Part shown: positions 26,775 through 34,748 of the stretch, piece by piece | Position numbering within the stretch: position 1 is the first letter of the stretch | Layout: the number at the start of each line of letters is the position of its first letter | NCBI RefSeq assembly: GCF_002287065.1 | Contig: NZ_NSJZ01000001.1 | Coordinates: forward strand, 1 to 64,000 | Length of the DNA: 64,000 nucleotides | Source of the DNA: Paracoccus salipaludis | GTDB lineage: Bacteria; Pseudomonadota; Alphaproteobacteria; Rhodobacterales; Rhodobacteraceae | Direction of reading: 5' to 3' | Translations under genes and position numbers: made by a program | The notes under the pieces: model-generated | Seen by the model: only the letters and a program-made list of their open reading frames with translations | Database searches by the model: none | What the model was told of the DNA's origin: nothing

Positions 26775-28382
26775 ATGCCGCCCATGCTGGACAATCGCCC
26801 CCAACTTCCGCCCGAAATCGCCCGCCGCCGGACCTTCGCGATCATTGCGCACCCGGACGCCGGCAAGACCACGCTGACCGAGAAGTTCCTGCTGTTCGGG
26901 GGCGCGATCCAGATGGCCGGCCAGGTCCGCGCCAAGGGCGAGGCGCGGCGCACGCGCTCGGACTTCATGAAGATGGAGCAGGACCGGGGGATCTCGGTCT
27001 CGGCCTCGGCCATGTCCTTCGACTTCGGGCAATACCGCTTCAACCTCGTGGACACCCCCGGCCACTCGGACTTTTCGGAAGACACTTATCGGACGCTGAC
27101 CGCCGTGGACGCCGCGATCATGGTGATCGACGGGGCCAAGGGCGTCGAAAGCCAGACCCGGAAACTCTTCGAGGTCTGCCGGATGCGCGACCTGCCGATC
27201 CTGACCTTCTGCAACAAGATGGACCGGGAATCGCGCGACACCTTCGCCATCATCGACGAGATCCAGGAAAACCTGGCCATCGACGTGGCCCCGGCAAGCT
27301 GGCCCATCGGCTCGGGCCGGGACTTCCTGGGCACCTACGACCTGCTGCACGACCGGCTGGAACTGATGGACCGCGCCGACCGCAACCGCGTGGCCGAGTC
27401 GATCAAGATTTCCGGCCTCGACGATCCGAAGCTGGCCGAGCACGTGCCCGCCGACCTGCTGGAAAAGCTGCGGGAAGAGGTCGAGATGGCGCGCGAGCTG
27501 CTGCCTGCCTTCGACCGCAAGTCCTTCCTGGAAGGGCACATGACGCCCATCTGGTTCGGCAGCGCCATCAACAGCTTCGGCGTCAAGGAGCTTATGGTCG
27601 GCATTGGCGAGTTCGGCCCCCAGCCCCAGCCGCAGAACGCGGCCGAGCGCGAGATCGCGCCGGAGGAGGAGAAGGTCGCGGGCTTCGTCTTCAAGGTGCA
27701 GGCCAATATGGACCCCAAGCACCGCGACCGCGTGGCCTTCGTGCGCCTGGCCTCGGGGCACTTCGAGCGGGGCATGAAGCTGCTGCACGTGCGGTCCAGG
27801 AAGCCCATGGCGGTATCGAACCCGGTCCTGTTCCTCGCCGCCGACCGCGAGCTGGCCGAGGAAGCCTGGGCCGGCGACATCATCGGCATCCCGAACCATG
27901 GCCAGTTGCGCATCGGCGACGCGCTGACCGAAGGCGAGGCGCTGCGCTTCACCGGCATCCCGTCCTTTGCGCCCGAGCTTCTGCAGACGGTGCGCGCGGG
28001 CGACCCGATGAAGGCCAAGCACCTGGAAAAGGCGCTGATGCAGTTCGCCGAGGAAGGCGCGGCCAAGGTCTTCCGCCCGATGATCGGCTCGGGCTTCATC
28101 GTGGGCGTCGTGGGCGCGCTGCAGTTCGACGTGCTGGCCAGCCGGATCGAGCAGGAATACGGACTGCCCGTGCGCTTCGAATCCTCGCAGTTCACCTCGG
28201 CCCGGTGGCTTTCGGGTCCGAAGGACGCGGTCGAGAAGTTCGCGCAGACGAACAAGCAGCACATGGCGACCGACAACGACGGCGACCTGGTCTATCTGAC
28301 CCGGCTGCAGTGGGACATCGACCGCGTGCAGCGCGACCATCCCGAGCTGAAGCTGACGGCGACCAAGGAAATGATGGTCTGA
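26775..28382 (+). CDS. prfC: Peptide chain release factor 3
   Basis: A 535-residue translational GTPase that recycles RF1/RF2 from the ribosome. G1 AHPDAGKTT near residues 27-35, EQDRGISVSASA in the switch I region, G3 VDTPGHSDF, and G4 FCNKMDRESRD are present. The C-terminus has the RF3-specific GVVGALQFDVLASRIEQEYG. The length matches E. coli RF3 (529). An ATG at 26784 is an alternative start; neither has a strong ribosome site. Confidence 0.95.
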   Translation: MPPMLDNRPQLPPEIARRRTFAIIAHPDAGKTTLTEKFLLFGGAIQMAGQVRAKGEARRTRSDFMKMEQDRGISVSASAMSFDFGQYRFNLVDTPGHSDFSEDTYRTLTAVDAAIMVIDGAKGVESQTRKLFEVCRMRDLPILTFCNKMDRESRDTFAIIDEIQENLAIDVAPASWPIGSGRDFLGTYDLLHDRLELMDRADRNRVAESIKISGLDDPKLAEHVPADLLEKLREEVEMARELLPAFDRKSFLEGHMTPIWFGSAINSFGVKELMVGIGEFGPQPQPQNAAEREIAPEEEKVAGFVFKVQANMDPKHRDRVAFVRLASGHFERGMKLLHVRSRKPMAVSNPVLFLAADRELAEEAWAGDIIGIPNHGQLRIGDALTEGEALRFTGIPSFAPELLQTVRAGDPMKAKHLEKALMQFAEEGAAKVFRPMIGSGFIVGVVGALQFDVLASRIEQEYGLPVRFESSQFTSARWLSGPKDAVEKFAQTNKQHMATDNDGDLVYLTRLQWDIDRVQRDHPELKLTATKEMMV

Positions 28383-28559
28383 ACACCGCCTGCGAAAGGC
28401 TGCCGGCCTCTTGCACCCGACCCTTGCCCATGATGCCGGGCGCGGAAGCCGAAGGCCTGATCACCCCGTGGCCTCGCGTGCTCTGGCAGGCGGTCATGCG
28501 GCCACGAGAAGCCGTGGCCATCGTCGAGCCACGGCTGGCTCAGGCTGGGGCCGGGGGGC

Positions 28560-28763
28560 TTACTGCGACGGTTCCGCCGCCCGTTCCGCCGCCGTGCCTG
28601 TCGCGGGGGCGGTCGTCCCGACCTCGCCCGGCGGTCCGGCCTCTTCCTGTTCGGCCCGTCCAAACACCAGCATGAGCACGACGAGCAGCAGGAACCCTCC
28701 GGGGATGAGGGCGTAAAGCAGCGAGCGTGGCATGCCGCGCGAGGGCTTGGGTTCCGGCGCCAT
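28560..28763 (-). CDS. Small single-span membrane protein, unknown
   Basis: A 67-residue protein: basic N-terminus, one hydrophobic helix (about 14-34, LLYALIPGGFLLLVVLMLVF), then an acidic and Ala/Thr/Pro-rich tail of about 30 residues that would be periplasmic or cytoplasmic depending on topology. No family recognised. The reading frame has a plausible ATG, with GGGGACACCTC before it. It lies alone between prfC and osmC. Confidence 0.6.
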   Translation of the reverse strand: MAPEPKPSRGMPRSLLYALIPGGFLLLVVLMLVFGRAEQEEAGPPGEVGTTAPATGTAAERAAEPSQ

Positions 28764-28972
28764 GAGGTGTCCCCTTTTCCGATGTCCTTCCTATAACCTG
28801 CAGGGGACGAGGAAGTTTCAGGAAGAACGACCCGGCACCGTTCCTGCGGAACATGGGATTGCCACGGCCCTTGGGCGGCCTGTTCCCCATGGCGATCCTG
28901 CCCAGCGCCACAGTGCAGAAGGCAGCCCATACAAGGCCAGCCGCCCAGGCTGCCCCTGCGATTCACGGCAAG

Positions 28973-28997
28973 GCGGCGCGGCCCCAAGCCGCGCCGC
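28973..28997 (-). terminator. Hairpin downstream of osmC
   Basis: Perfect 10-bp stem GCGGCGCGGC/GCCGCGCCGC with a 5-base loop, 14 bases after the osmC stop on the minus strand. It lacks a T-run. Confidence 0.45.
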
Positions 28998-29011
28998 GGA
29001 ATGGGTTTTCG

Positions 29012-29437
29012 TCAGCCCACCGTCAGGTCCATCGTCAGTTCGGCGTTCAGCACCTTGCTGACGGGGCAGCCGGACTTGGCGGCCTCGGCGGCCTGGCGGA
29101 TGGCGGCTTCGTCGCCCTGGCCCGAAACCCGCGCGGTCAGGTGGACCCTAGTGATGGCAAAGCCGTCGCCCTGCTTCTCGAGCGTCACCGCCGACGAGCT
29201 TTCGATCCGCGCGTCCTTGACGCCCGCCTTTTCCAGTTGTCCCGACAGCGCCATGCTGAAGCAGGCGGCGTGGGCGGCGCCGATCAGTTCCTCGGGGTTG
29301 GTGCCGGGCGCGCCTTCGAAGCGGGTGTTGAAGCCGTAGGCCAGACCCGACAGCGCGCCGGATTCGGTCGAAACCTCGCCCTTGCCGTCCTTGATTCCGC
29401 CCTGCCAGCGGGCCGAGCCGGTCTTGGTGATCGCCAT
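29012..29437 (-). CDS. osmC: OsmC-family peroxidase
   Basis: A 141-residue thiol peroxidase that reduces organic hydroperoxides. The two redox cysteines are Cys59 in AAHAACFSMALS and Cys124 in KSGCPVSKVL, at family spacing, with PEELIGAAHAA before the first. Length is normal for OsmC rather than the longer YhfA type. A strong AGGAGAAG site precedes the ATG. Distinguishing OsmC from Ohr needs alignment; the N-terminal WQGGIKDGKGEVSTESG favours OsmC. Confidence 0.92.
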   Translation of the reverse strand: MAITKTGSARWQGGIKDGKGEVSTESGALSGLAYGFNTRFEGAPGTNPEELIGAAHAACFSMALSGQLEKAGVKDARIESSSAVTLEKQGDGFAITRVHLTARVSGQGDEAAIRQAAEAAKSGCPVSKVLNAELTMDLTVG

Positions 29438-29538
29438 GTCGCTTCTCCTGAGTTGGTTCGCGGTCGAACGCGGCGATCATTGCCCAGGTTCAACGCCCGC
29501 GCTAGCAGTTGCGCAAACGAGCGGGGGACGGGCCGGAA

Positions 29539-30423
29539 GTGCCGATTCATGAGCTTGCGGCACTTGGCGCGGCGGCCTGCTGGGCGCTGACGGGGCTTCT
29601 GGCCGCGCGGCCGGTGGCCGAGGTGGGGCCTTTCGCCTTCAACCTTTACCGGCAGTGCTTCGTCACCCTGGTCCTGGGCGGGCTGGTCCTGCTGTCGGGC
29701 GCCTGGAACGGGACCGATCCCGCGCTGCTGCCGGTGCTGGCGCTGTCCGGGTTCGTCGGCGTCTTCATGGGCGACACGGTGCTGTTCTTCGCGCTGCGGC
29801 GCCTGGGCCCGCGCCGGACCGGGGCGCTGTTCGCGATGAACGCGCCGATGGCGGCGGTGCTGGGCTGGGCGGTGCTGGGAGAGACCTTGTCGCCGCAGGG
29901 CGCAGCCGGGGTGGCCCTTTGCGCGACCGGGGTCGCGATCTGCGTTCTGGGTCGGGCGCCGTCGAATCACCTGGAACGGGTGCAGGGACCGATCTGGCAG
30001 GGCATCGCCTTCGGGCTTCTGGCGGCGCTGGGGCAGGCCTCGGGGTCGCTGATCGCGCGGCCGGCGATGGCGGCGGGGCTGGATCCCATGGTGGCCTCGC
30101 TGGTGCGGGTGGTGGTGGCGGTGCTGTGCCTGGGCACGCTGACGCGGCTGCCGCTTGGCGCGGCGCGGCCGACGGGCCGGCTGTCGCGCAGGGGCGCGGC
30201 GCAGATCGGGCTGTCGGGGCTGCTGGCGATGGTGATCGGCATGACGCTGCTGCTGTTCGCGCTGCAGGGCGGCAAGGTCGGGATCGTGTCCACCCTGTCG
30301 GCGCTGTCGCCGGTGCTGATCCTGCCGGTCCTCTGGGTGGTCACCGGGGAACGCCCGCCCGCCGCAAGCTGGGCGGGCGCGCTGATCGCCGTCACGGGAA
30401 TGGCGCTGATCTTCCTGCGCTGA
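29539..30423 (+). CDS. EamA/DMT-superfamily transporter
   Basis: A 294-residue inner-membrane protein with about ten helices in two EamA repeats. The first closes with LGETLSPQGAAGVALCATGVAI (about 118-139) and the second with VTGERPPAASWAGALIAVTGMALIF at the C-terminus. No ATG lies near the conserved N-terminus. GTG 29539 (then PIHELAALG) is preferred to a TTG ten codons earlier. Substrate unknown. It is unrelated in detail to the EamA protein at 4475-5344. Confidence 0.82.
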   Translation: MPIHELAALGAAACWALTGLLAARPVAEVGPFAFNLYRQCFVTLVLGGLVLLSGAWNGTDPALLPVLALSGFVGVFMGDTVLFFALRRLGPRRTGALFAMNAPMAAVLGWAVLGETLSPQGAAGVALCATGVAICVLGRAPSNHLERVQGPIWQGIAFGLLAALGQASGSLIARPAMAAGLDPMVASLVRVVVAVLCLGTLTRLPLGAARPTGRLSRRGAAQIGLSGLLAMVIGMTLLLFALQGGKVGIVSTLSALSPVLILPVLWVVTGERPPAASWAGALIAVTGMALIFLR

Positions 30424-30440
30424 GGGCGGTCAGTCCGCCC
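30424..30440. terminator. Hairpin carrying the dgt stop codon
   Basis: GGGCGG-TCAGT-CCGCCC directly after the transporter stop. The loop contains the complement of the dgt TGA. Short stem, no T-run. Confidence 0.3.
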
Positions 30441-31602
30441 CGCCCGTCAGCCGCCGCCATTCGGCGATGGCGAAGCGGTCGGTCATCCCGGCGATGTAGT
30501 CCAGCACCACCCGGGCGCAGGCGGTGCGGTCCCCCGCGCCCAGCGCCTCGGCCTGCCAGTCCTCGGGCATCAGGCGGGGGTCGTCCAGCATCATGGGGAA
30601 GATCGTGTTCAGGATGGCGGTGACGCGGGCGCGTTCCTCCATCACCGAGGGGGCGCGATACATCCGCTGGAACAGGAACTGCTTGATCGACTTGAGGCTT
30701 TGGTACAGCGGCTTCGAGAAGCGGATGATCGGACCGTCCATCAGGCGGATCGCCTCGGCGCTTTGCGGCTGGGCGGCCTCGATCCGGCCCTGGGCCACGG
30801 CGATCACATCCTCGACCATGACGCCGAAGACGCGGCGCAGCGCCTCGTGCCGGCGGCGCATCACCGCAAGCCCCGGATGGCGGCGGTCCACCTCGGCGAA
30901 GGCGGGACCGATCAGCGGCAGATCCATCAGGTCCGCTTCCGTGAACAGGCCCGAGCGCAGCCCGTCGTGCAGGTCGTGGTGGTTGTAGGCCACGTCGTCG
31001 GCGACCGCGGCCACCTGCGCCTCGGCGCTGGCATAGGTGGACAGGCGCAGGTCCCAGGCGGCGTTCACCTCGGCCAGCGCCCAGGGGTAGGGGGCGGCGA
31101 CGGGGCCGTTGTGCTTGGCGATGCCTTCCAGCGTCTCCCACGTCAGGTTCAGCCCGTCGAAGCCCGCGTAATGGCGTTCCAGCCGCGTCACGATCCGCAG
31201 CGACTGCGCGTTGTGGTCGAAGCCGCCGTAGGGCGCCATCAGGGCGGCCAGCGCGTCTTCCCCCGTATGGCCGAAGGGCGGGTGGCCGAGGTCATGGGCC
31301 AGCGCCACCGCCTCGGCCAGGTCCGTGTTCAGGCCCAGCGCGGCCGAGATGGTGCGGGCGACCTGCGCGACCTCGATCGTGTGGGTCAGGCGGGTGCGGT
31401 AATAATCGCCGCGGTATTCGTCGCCGTCATGTTCCACGAAGACCTGCGTCTTGTGCTTGAGCCGCCGGAAGGCCGAGGAATGGATGATCCGGTCGCGGTC
31501 CCGCTGCCAGGGGCTGCGGAAGGTGGACAGTTCCTCGGGGTGAAGGCGGCCCCGGCTTTCGCCCGGCTGGCAGGCATAGGGGGCGGGCAGGACGGCAACC
31601 AT
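30430..31602 (-). CDS. dgt: dGTP triphosphohydrolase-like HD-domain enzyme
   Basis: A 390-residue dNTP triphosphohydrolase that removes triphosphate from dNTPs. SSAFRRLKHKTQVF near 42, RTRLTHTIEVAQVARTI near 69 and the HD-domain AHDLGHPPFGHTGEDAL near 102 carry the metal-binding His/Asp residues. AVADDVAYNHHD near 199 is also typical. The length fits the type found in alphaproteobacteria rather than the 505-residue E. coli Dgt. An AAGGA site precedes the ATG. Divergent from erpA by 72 bases. Confidence 0.92.
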   Translation of the reverse strand: MVAVLPAPYACQPGESRGRLHPEELSTFRSPWQRDRDRIIHSSAFRRLKHKTQVFVEHDGDEYRGDYYRTRLTHTIEVAQVARTISAALGLNTDLAEAVALAHDLGHPPFGHTGEDALAALMAPYGGFDHNAQSLRIVTRLERHYAGFDGLNLTWETLEGIAKHNGPVAAPYPWALAEVNAAWDLRLSTYASAEAQVAAVADDVAYNHHDLHDGLRSGLFTEADLMDLPLIGPAFAEVDRRHPGLAVMRRRHEALRRVFGVMVEDVIAVAQGRIEAAQPQSAEAIRLMDGPIIRFSKPLYQSLKSIKQFLFQRMYRAPSVMEERARVTAILNTIFPMMLDDPRLMPEDWQAEALGAGDRTACARVVLDYIAGMTDRFAIAEWRRLTGGAD

Positions 31603-31614
31603 CGGGCGGGTTCC

Positions 31615-31643
31615 TTGCGGCAGTGCGTCCGCGACCCTATAGT
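31615..31643 (+). promoter_or_regulatory. Predicted erpA promoter, possibly bidirectional
   Basis: TTGCGG (31615-31620), 17 bases, TATAGT (31638-31643), 31 bases before the erpA ATG. The core CTATAG is self-complementary, so the same -10 could serve the divergent dgt gene, although its minus-strand -35 (CGTTTC) is poor. Confidence 0.55.
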
Positions 31644-31674
31644 CTGGGAAACCTCAACGAAACGGGAACGCCCC

Positions 31675-31998
31675 ATGAACCTGCCACCGATGGTCACGCC
31701 CCGCGCCTTTGCGCGGCTGGCCGAGATCAACGCAGGCGGACCGGGGCCGGCGCTGCGCGTGGCCGTCCTCGGCGGCGGCTGCTCGGGCTTCCAGTACGAC
31801 ATCCGTATGGACGAACCCGCCGCGGAGGACCTGGTGCTGGAAGGCGAAGGCCAGCGCGTGGTCGTCGATCCGGTCTCGCTGCCCTTCCTTGCCGGCGCCA
31901 GGATCGACTGGTCGGACGAGCTGATCGGCGCGCGCTTCACCATCGACAACCCGAACGCCAGCTCGTCCTGCGGCTGCGGCACGTCCTTCTCGATCTGA
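31675..31998 (+). CDS. erpA: A-type Fe-S carrier, ErpA/IscA family
   Basis: A 107-residue A-type carrier that delivers Fe-S clusters. The three ligand cysteines are in LGGGCSGFQYD (near 38) and SSCGCGTSFSI at the C-terminus (two). Length and spacing fit the family. ErpA and IscA are hard to separate by eye; ErpA is chosen because no isc genes adjoin. It has its own promoter and is followed six bases later by the CBS membrane protein. Confidence 0.88.
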   Translation: MNLPPMVTPRAFARLAEINAGGPGPALRVAVLGGGCSGFQYDIRMDEPAAEDLVLEGEGQRVVVDPVSLPFLAGARIDWSDELIGARFTIDNPNASSSCGCGTSFSI

Positions 31999-32004
31999 CG
32001 CCCC

Positions 32005-33273
32005 ATGATCCTCGAGATCCTGCTGATCGTCGGCCTGACCATCCTCAATGGCGTGCTGTCGATGTCCGAGCTTGCCGTCGTGTCCTCGCGCCCCGCGCGC
32101 CTGACCAGCATGGCCGAAAAGGGCAATCGCGGCGCGCAGGCGGCGCTGGACCTGCTGGAGCATCCCGGCAAGTTCCTGTCCGCCGTCCAGATCGGCATCA
32201 CCCTGGTCGGCGTGCTGCTGGGTGCGGTTTCGGGGGCGACCCTGGGCGCGCGCGTAGGCACCGCCCTTGTGGCGGCCGGGGTGCCCTACAGCGTGGCGCA
32301 GTCGCTGGGCGTCTTCCTGGTCGTGACCGCCATCACCGCCCTGTCGGTCATCATCGGCGAGCTGGTGCCCAAGCAGATCGCCATGTCGAGCCCCGAAGGG
32401 ATCGCCGCCCGTGTGGCGCCCTCGATGCGGATGGTGGCAAAGATCGGCACCCCCCTGGTCTGGTTCCTCGACACGGGCGCGCGGCTGGTGCTGCGGCTGA
32501 TCGGGATCGACAACAGCTCGGACCGCGCGATCACCGACGAGGAAGTGCGCATGACCATCGCCGAGGCCACGCAGGCCGGCGTGCTGATGGAAGGCGAGCG
32601 CGGCATGATCGCGGGCGTGATGCGCGTGGCCGACCGCTCCGCCGCCGCGATGATGACGCCGCGCCGCGACGTCGAGATGATCAACGTGAACGACCCGCCC
32701 GAGGTGGTCGTGGAAAAGGCCCGCAGCGCCCGGTTTTCGCGCCTGCCCGTGACGGAAGGATCGGACGACGAGATCCTGGGCGTCGTGGCCCTGCGCGACC
32801 TGATCGGGGTGGAAAAGCCCGACCTGCGCGCGCTGATGCGCGAGGCGCCCACCGTCCTGGACGCCGCCGACGCGCTGTCGGTGATCGAGGTCATGCGCGC
32901 TACGCCCTCGCGCATGGTGCTGGTCTATGACGAATACGGCCATTTCCAGGGCATCATCACCGCGATGGACCTGCTGGAGGCCATCACCGGCGACTTCGCC
33001 GACGCCGAGGGGGACGAGCCGGACATGGTGCGCCGCGCCGACGGCTCGTGGCTCGTTTCGGGTGGCGAAAGCGCGGACGAATTCGCCGGAGAGACCGGCT
33101 TTCCCCTTCCCGAGGGCGATTTTAACACCGTGGCCGGCATGGTGCTGTCCATCATCAACCGCATCCCCCGCGCGGGCGACATGTTCCATCACCAGGGCTG
33201 GACGGTCGAGGTGGTCGACATGGACGCCATGCGCATCGACAAGCTGATCGTCACCCCGCCCTTGGCCGAGTGA
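32005..33273 (+). CDS. CorC/HlyC-family CNNM membrane protein with CBS pair
   Basis: A 422-residue inner-membrane protein. The N-terminal DUF21/CNNM domain has four helices (1-190; NGVLSMSELAVVSSRPARL and GELVPKQIAMSSPEG). Two CBS domains follow (about 205-330, MTPRRDVEMI and DEYGHFQGIITAMDLLE), then a C-terminal CorC_HlyC FAD-like domain ending DAMRIDKLIV. Relatives are implicated in magnesium or cobalt efflux; the old hemolysin name is historical. It starts six bases after erpA. Confidence 0.9.
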   Translation: MILEILLIVGLTILNGVLSMSELAVVSSRPARLTSMAEKGNRGAQAALDLLEHPGKFLSAVQIGITLVGVLLGAVSGATLGARVGTALVAAGVPYSVAQSLGVFLVVTAITALSVIIGELVPKQIAMSSPEGIAARVAPSMRMVAKIGTPLVWFLDTGARLVLRLIGIDNSSDRAITDEEVRMTIAEATQAGVLMEGERGMIAGVMRVADRSAAAMMTPRRDVEMINVNDPPEVVVEKARSARFSRLPVTEGSDDEILGVVALRDLIGVEKPDLRALMREAPTVLDAADALSVIEVMRATPSRMVLVYDEYGHFQGIITAMDLLEAITGDFADAEGDEPDMVRRADGSWLVSGGESADEFAGETGFPLPEGDFNTVAGMVLSIINRIPRAGDMFHHQGWTVEVVDMDAMRIDKLIVTPPLAE

Positions 33274-33288
33274 CGGGCGCCTCCGGGC

Positions 33289-33795
33289 TCACGCGGCGGC
33301 GCTGCCGCTGGCGTCGCCTTCGCCGCCGCCGCCGCTGTCTGTTGTCACGACGCTGAGCCGTCCGTCGCTTTCCACATGGGCCGAGCGGACCTGCGAGATG
33401 TCGTCCACGCCATTCAGGCGCAGGTGGCCCATCAGTTCCTCGGGGGTCAGAAGCTCCTTGCGCAGGGCGCGGGGAATCGTCTGACCGTCCCTGATGATCT
33501 GCAAGGGCCGGTGCTCGATCAGCTGCTCGAACCAGCGGAAGTGAAACGACAGCTGGTTGGTCAGGTAGTTCAGCGCCAGCATCGTCACGATCTGCACCGT
33601 GCCATCCGCAACCGAGCTGTAGTCCCCCAGCGAATGCGAAGCCGCCTCTGTGATCAGCAGCAGAAACACCAGGTCCATCGGTGCAAGCTCGCCCCCCGTG
33701 CGGCGCGGCAGCAGCCGGAACAGAACCATGAACAGGATGAACAGAAACGCGCCGCGCGCGATCAGTTCAAGCAGGGGGGTTTCAAGCTGGAACAT
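33289..33795 (-). CDS. DUF421 (YetF-type) membrane protein
   Basis: A 168-residue protein with two or three N-terminal helices (ARGAFLFILFMVLFRLLPRR and DLVFLLLITEAASHSLGD) and a cytoplasmic DUF421 domain (LQIIRDGQTIPRALRKELLTPEELMGHLR). The C-terminal tail is serine/glycine-rich. Function unknown; related Bacillus Spo proteins affect spore envelope properties. AAAGGACATCGCC gives a clear ribosome site. A short AT-rich inverted repeat TTTAC-7-GTAAA lies just upstream (33806-33822). A second DUF421 protein is at 57679-58401. Confidence 0.85.
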   Translation of the reverse strand: MFQLETPLLELIARGAFLFILFMVLFRLLPRRTGGELAPMDLVFLLLITEAASHSLGDYSSVADGTVQIVTMLALNYLTNQLSFHFRWFEQLIEHRPLQIIRDGQTIPRALRKELLTPEELMGHLRLNGVDDISQVRSAHVESDGRLSVVTTDSGGGGEGDASGSAAA

Positions 33796-33864
33796 GGCGA
33801 TGTCCTTTACTTTATTGGTAAATCGCTCAACCCCGGCTGTGCTGGCGGGTTCCTGTGCTGGTCC

Positions 33865-33893
33865 TTGCCCCCTTCCCGGACCCGGCTTAGGGT
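33865..33893 (+). promoter_or_regulatory. Predicted xthA promoter, leaderless arrangement
   Basis: TTGCCC (33865-33870), 17 bases, TAGGGT (33888-33893). The xthA ATG is at 33901, seven bases after the -10 box, with no Shine-Dalgarno site. Confidence 0.5.
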
Positions 33894-33900
33894 CGCGGCC

Positions 33901-34689
33901 ATGAAGATCGCCAGTTTCAACGTCAACGGGATCAAGGCGCGGCTGCACCAGCTGACCGCCTGGCTGCCCGAGGCGCAGCCCGATGTGGTCGTGCTGCAGG
34001 AAATCAAGACCGTGGACGAGGGCTTCCCCTCCGGGATCATCGAGGACCTGGGCTGGCGCGTCTGGACCCATGGCCAGAAAAGCTGGAACGGCGTCGCCGT
34101 CCTGTCGCGCCTGCCCGTCGAGGAGGTGCGCCGCGGATTGCCGGGCGACGACACGGACGAGCAGGCCCGCTGGATCGAGGCCGTGGTGATGGGCGACACC
34201 CATGCCGTCACCGTGGCGGGCCTTTACCTGCCCAACGGCAACCCTGCGCCGGGGCCGAAATACGACTACAAGCTGGCGTGGATGGAACGCCTGCGGCAAC
34301 GCTCGGCGGAACTGCTTGAAACGGAAGCGCCGGTGGTGATGCTGGGGGACTACAACATCATCCCCGAGCCTCGCGACGCCGCCAGGCCCGACGCCTGGGT
34401 CGAGGATGCGCTGTTTCTGCCCGAAAGCCGCGCGGCCTTCCGCCGGATCGTCAACCAGGGCTGGACCGATGCCATCCGCGTCACCGATCCCCATGCCACG
34501 CGCGGCCCCTTCACCTTCTGGGACTACCAGCGCCAGTCGTGGGAACGCGACCACGGCATCCGCATCGACCATCTGCTGCTGTCGCCGCAGGCCGCCGACC
34601 TGATGCGCGGCGCGGGCATCGACCGCGACCAGCGGGCGGGCGAGAAGCCCAGCGACCACGTTCCCGTCTGGGTGGACCTGGCCGCCTGA
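33901..34689 (+). CDS. xthA: Exodeoxyribonuclease III
   Basis: A 262-residue AP endonuclease/3'-exonuclease of base-excision repair. MKIASFNVNGIKARL at the N-terminus, VVLQEIKT near 30 (metal-binding Glu), GLYLPNGNP near 107, GDYNIIPEPRD near 148, and the C-terminal IRIDHLLLS and SDHVPVWVDL (catalytic Asp/His) are all present. Normal length. The ATG follows the predicted -10 box by seven bases. Confidence 0.96.
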   Translation: MKIASFNVNGIKARLHQLTAWLPEAQPDVVVLQEIKTVDEGFPSGIIEDLGWRVWTHGQKSWNGVAVLSRLPVEEVRRGLPGDDTDEQARWIEAVVMGDTHAVTVAGLYLPNGNPAPGPKYDYKLAWMERLRQRSAELLETEAPVVMLGDYNIIPEPRDAARPDAWVEDALFLPESRAAFRRIVNQGWTDAIRVTDPHATRGPFTFWDYQRQSWERDHGIRIDHLLLSPQAADLMRGAGIDRDQRAGEKPSDHVPVWVDLAA

Positions 34690-34710
34690 GCGCGGCCGCG
34701 GCGTTCTCTC

Positions 34711-34740
34711 TTGCCCGCCGAACGGGGCGGGGCTTAGGGT
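34711..34740 (+). promoter_or_regulatory. Predicted promoter of the PPDK-like gene, leaderless arrangement
   Basis: TTGCCC (34711-34716), 18 bases, TAGGGT (34735-34740), then ATG at 34749. The string GGCTTAGGGT and a GG(C)CATG follow almost as in the xthA promoter 850 bases upstream. Confidence 0.5.
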
Positions 34741-34748
34741 GCCGGGCC

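Noticed and set aside
26721..28340. 539-codon minus-strand frame opposite prfC
   Set aside because: Antisense shadow of RF3.
29456..29469. GTTCGCGGTCGAAC palindrome between osmC and the EamA gene as a LexA site
   Set aside because: The alphaproteobacterial LexA box is a direct GTTC-N7-GTTC repeat; this is a short inverted repeat with different spacing and no SOS gene beside it.
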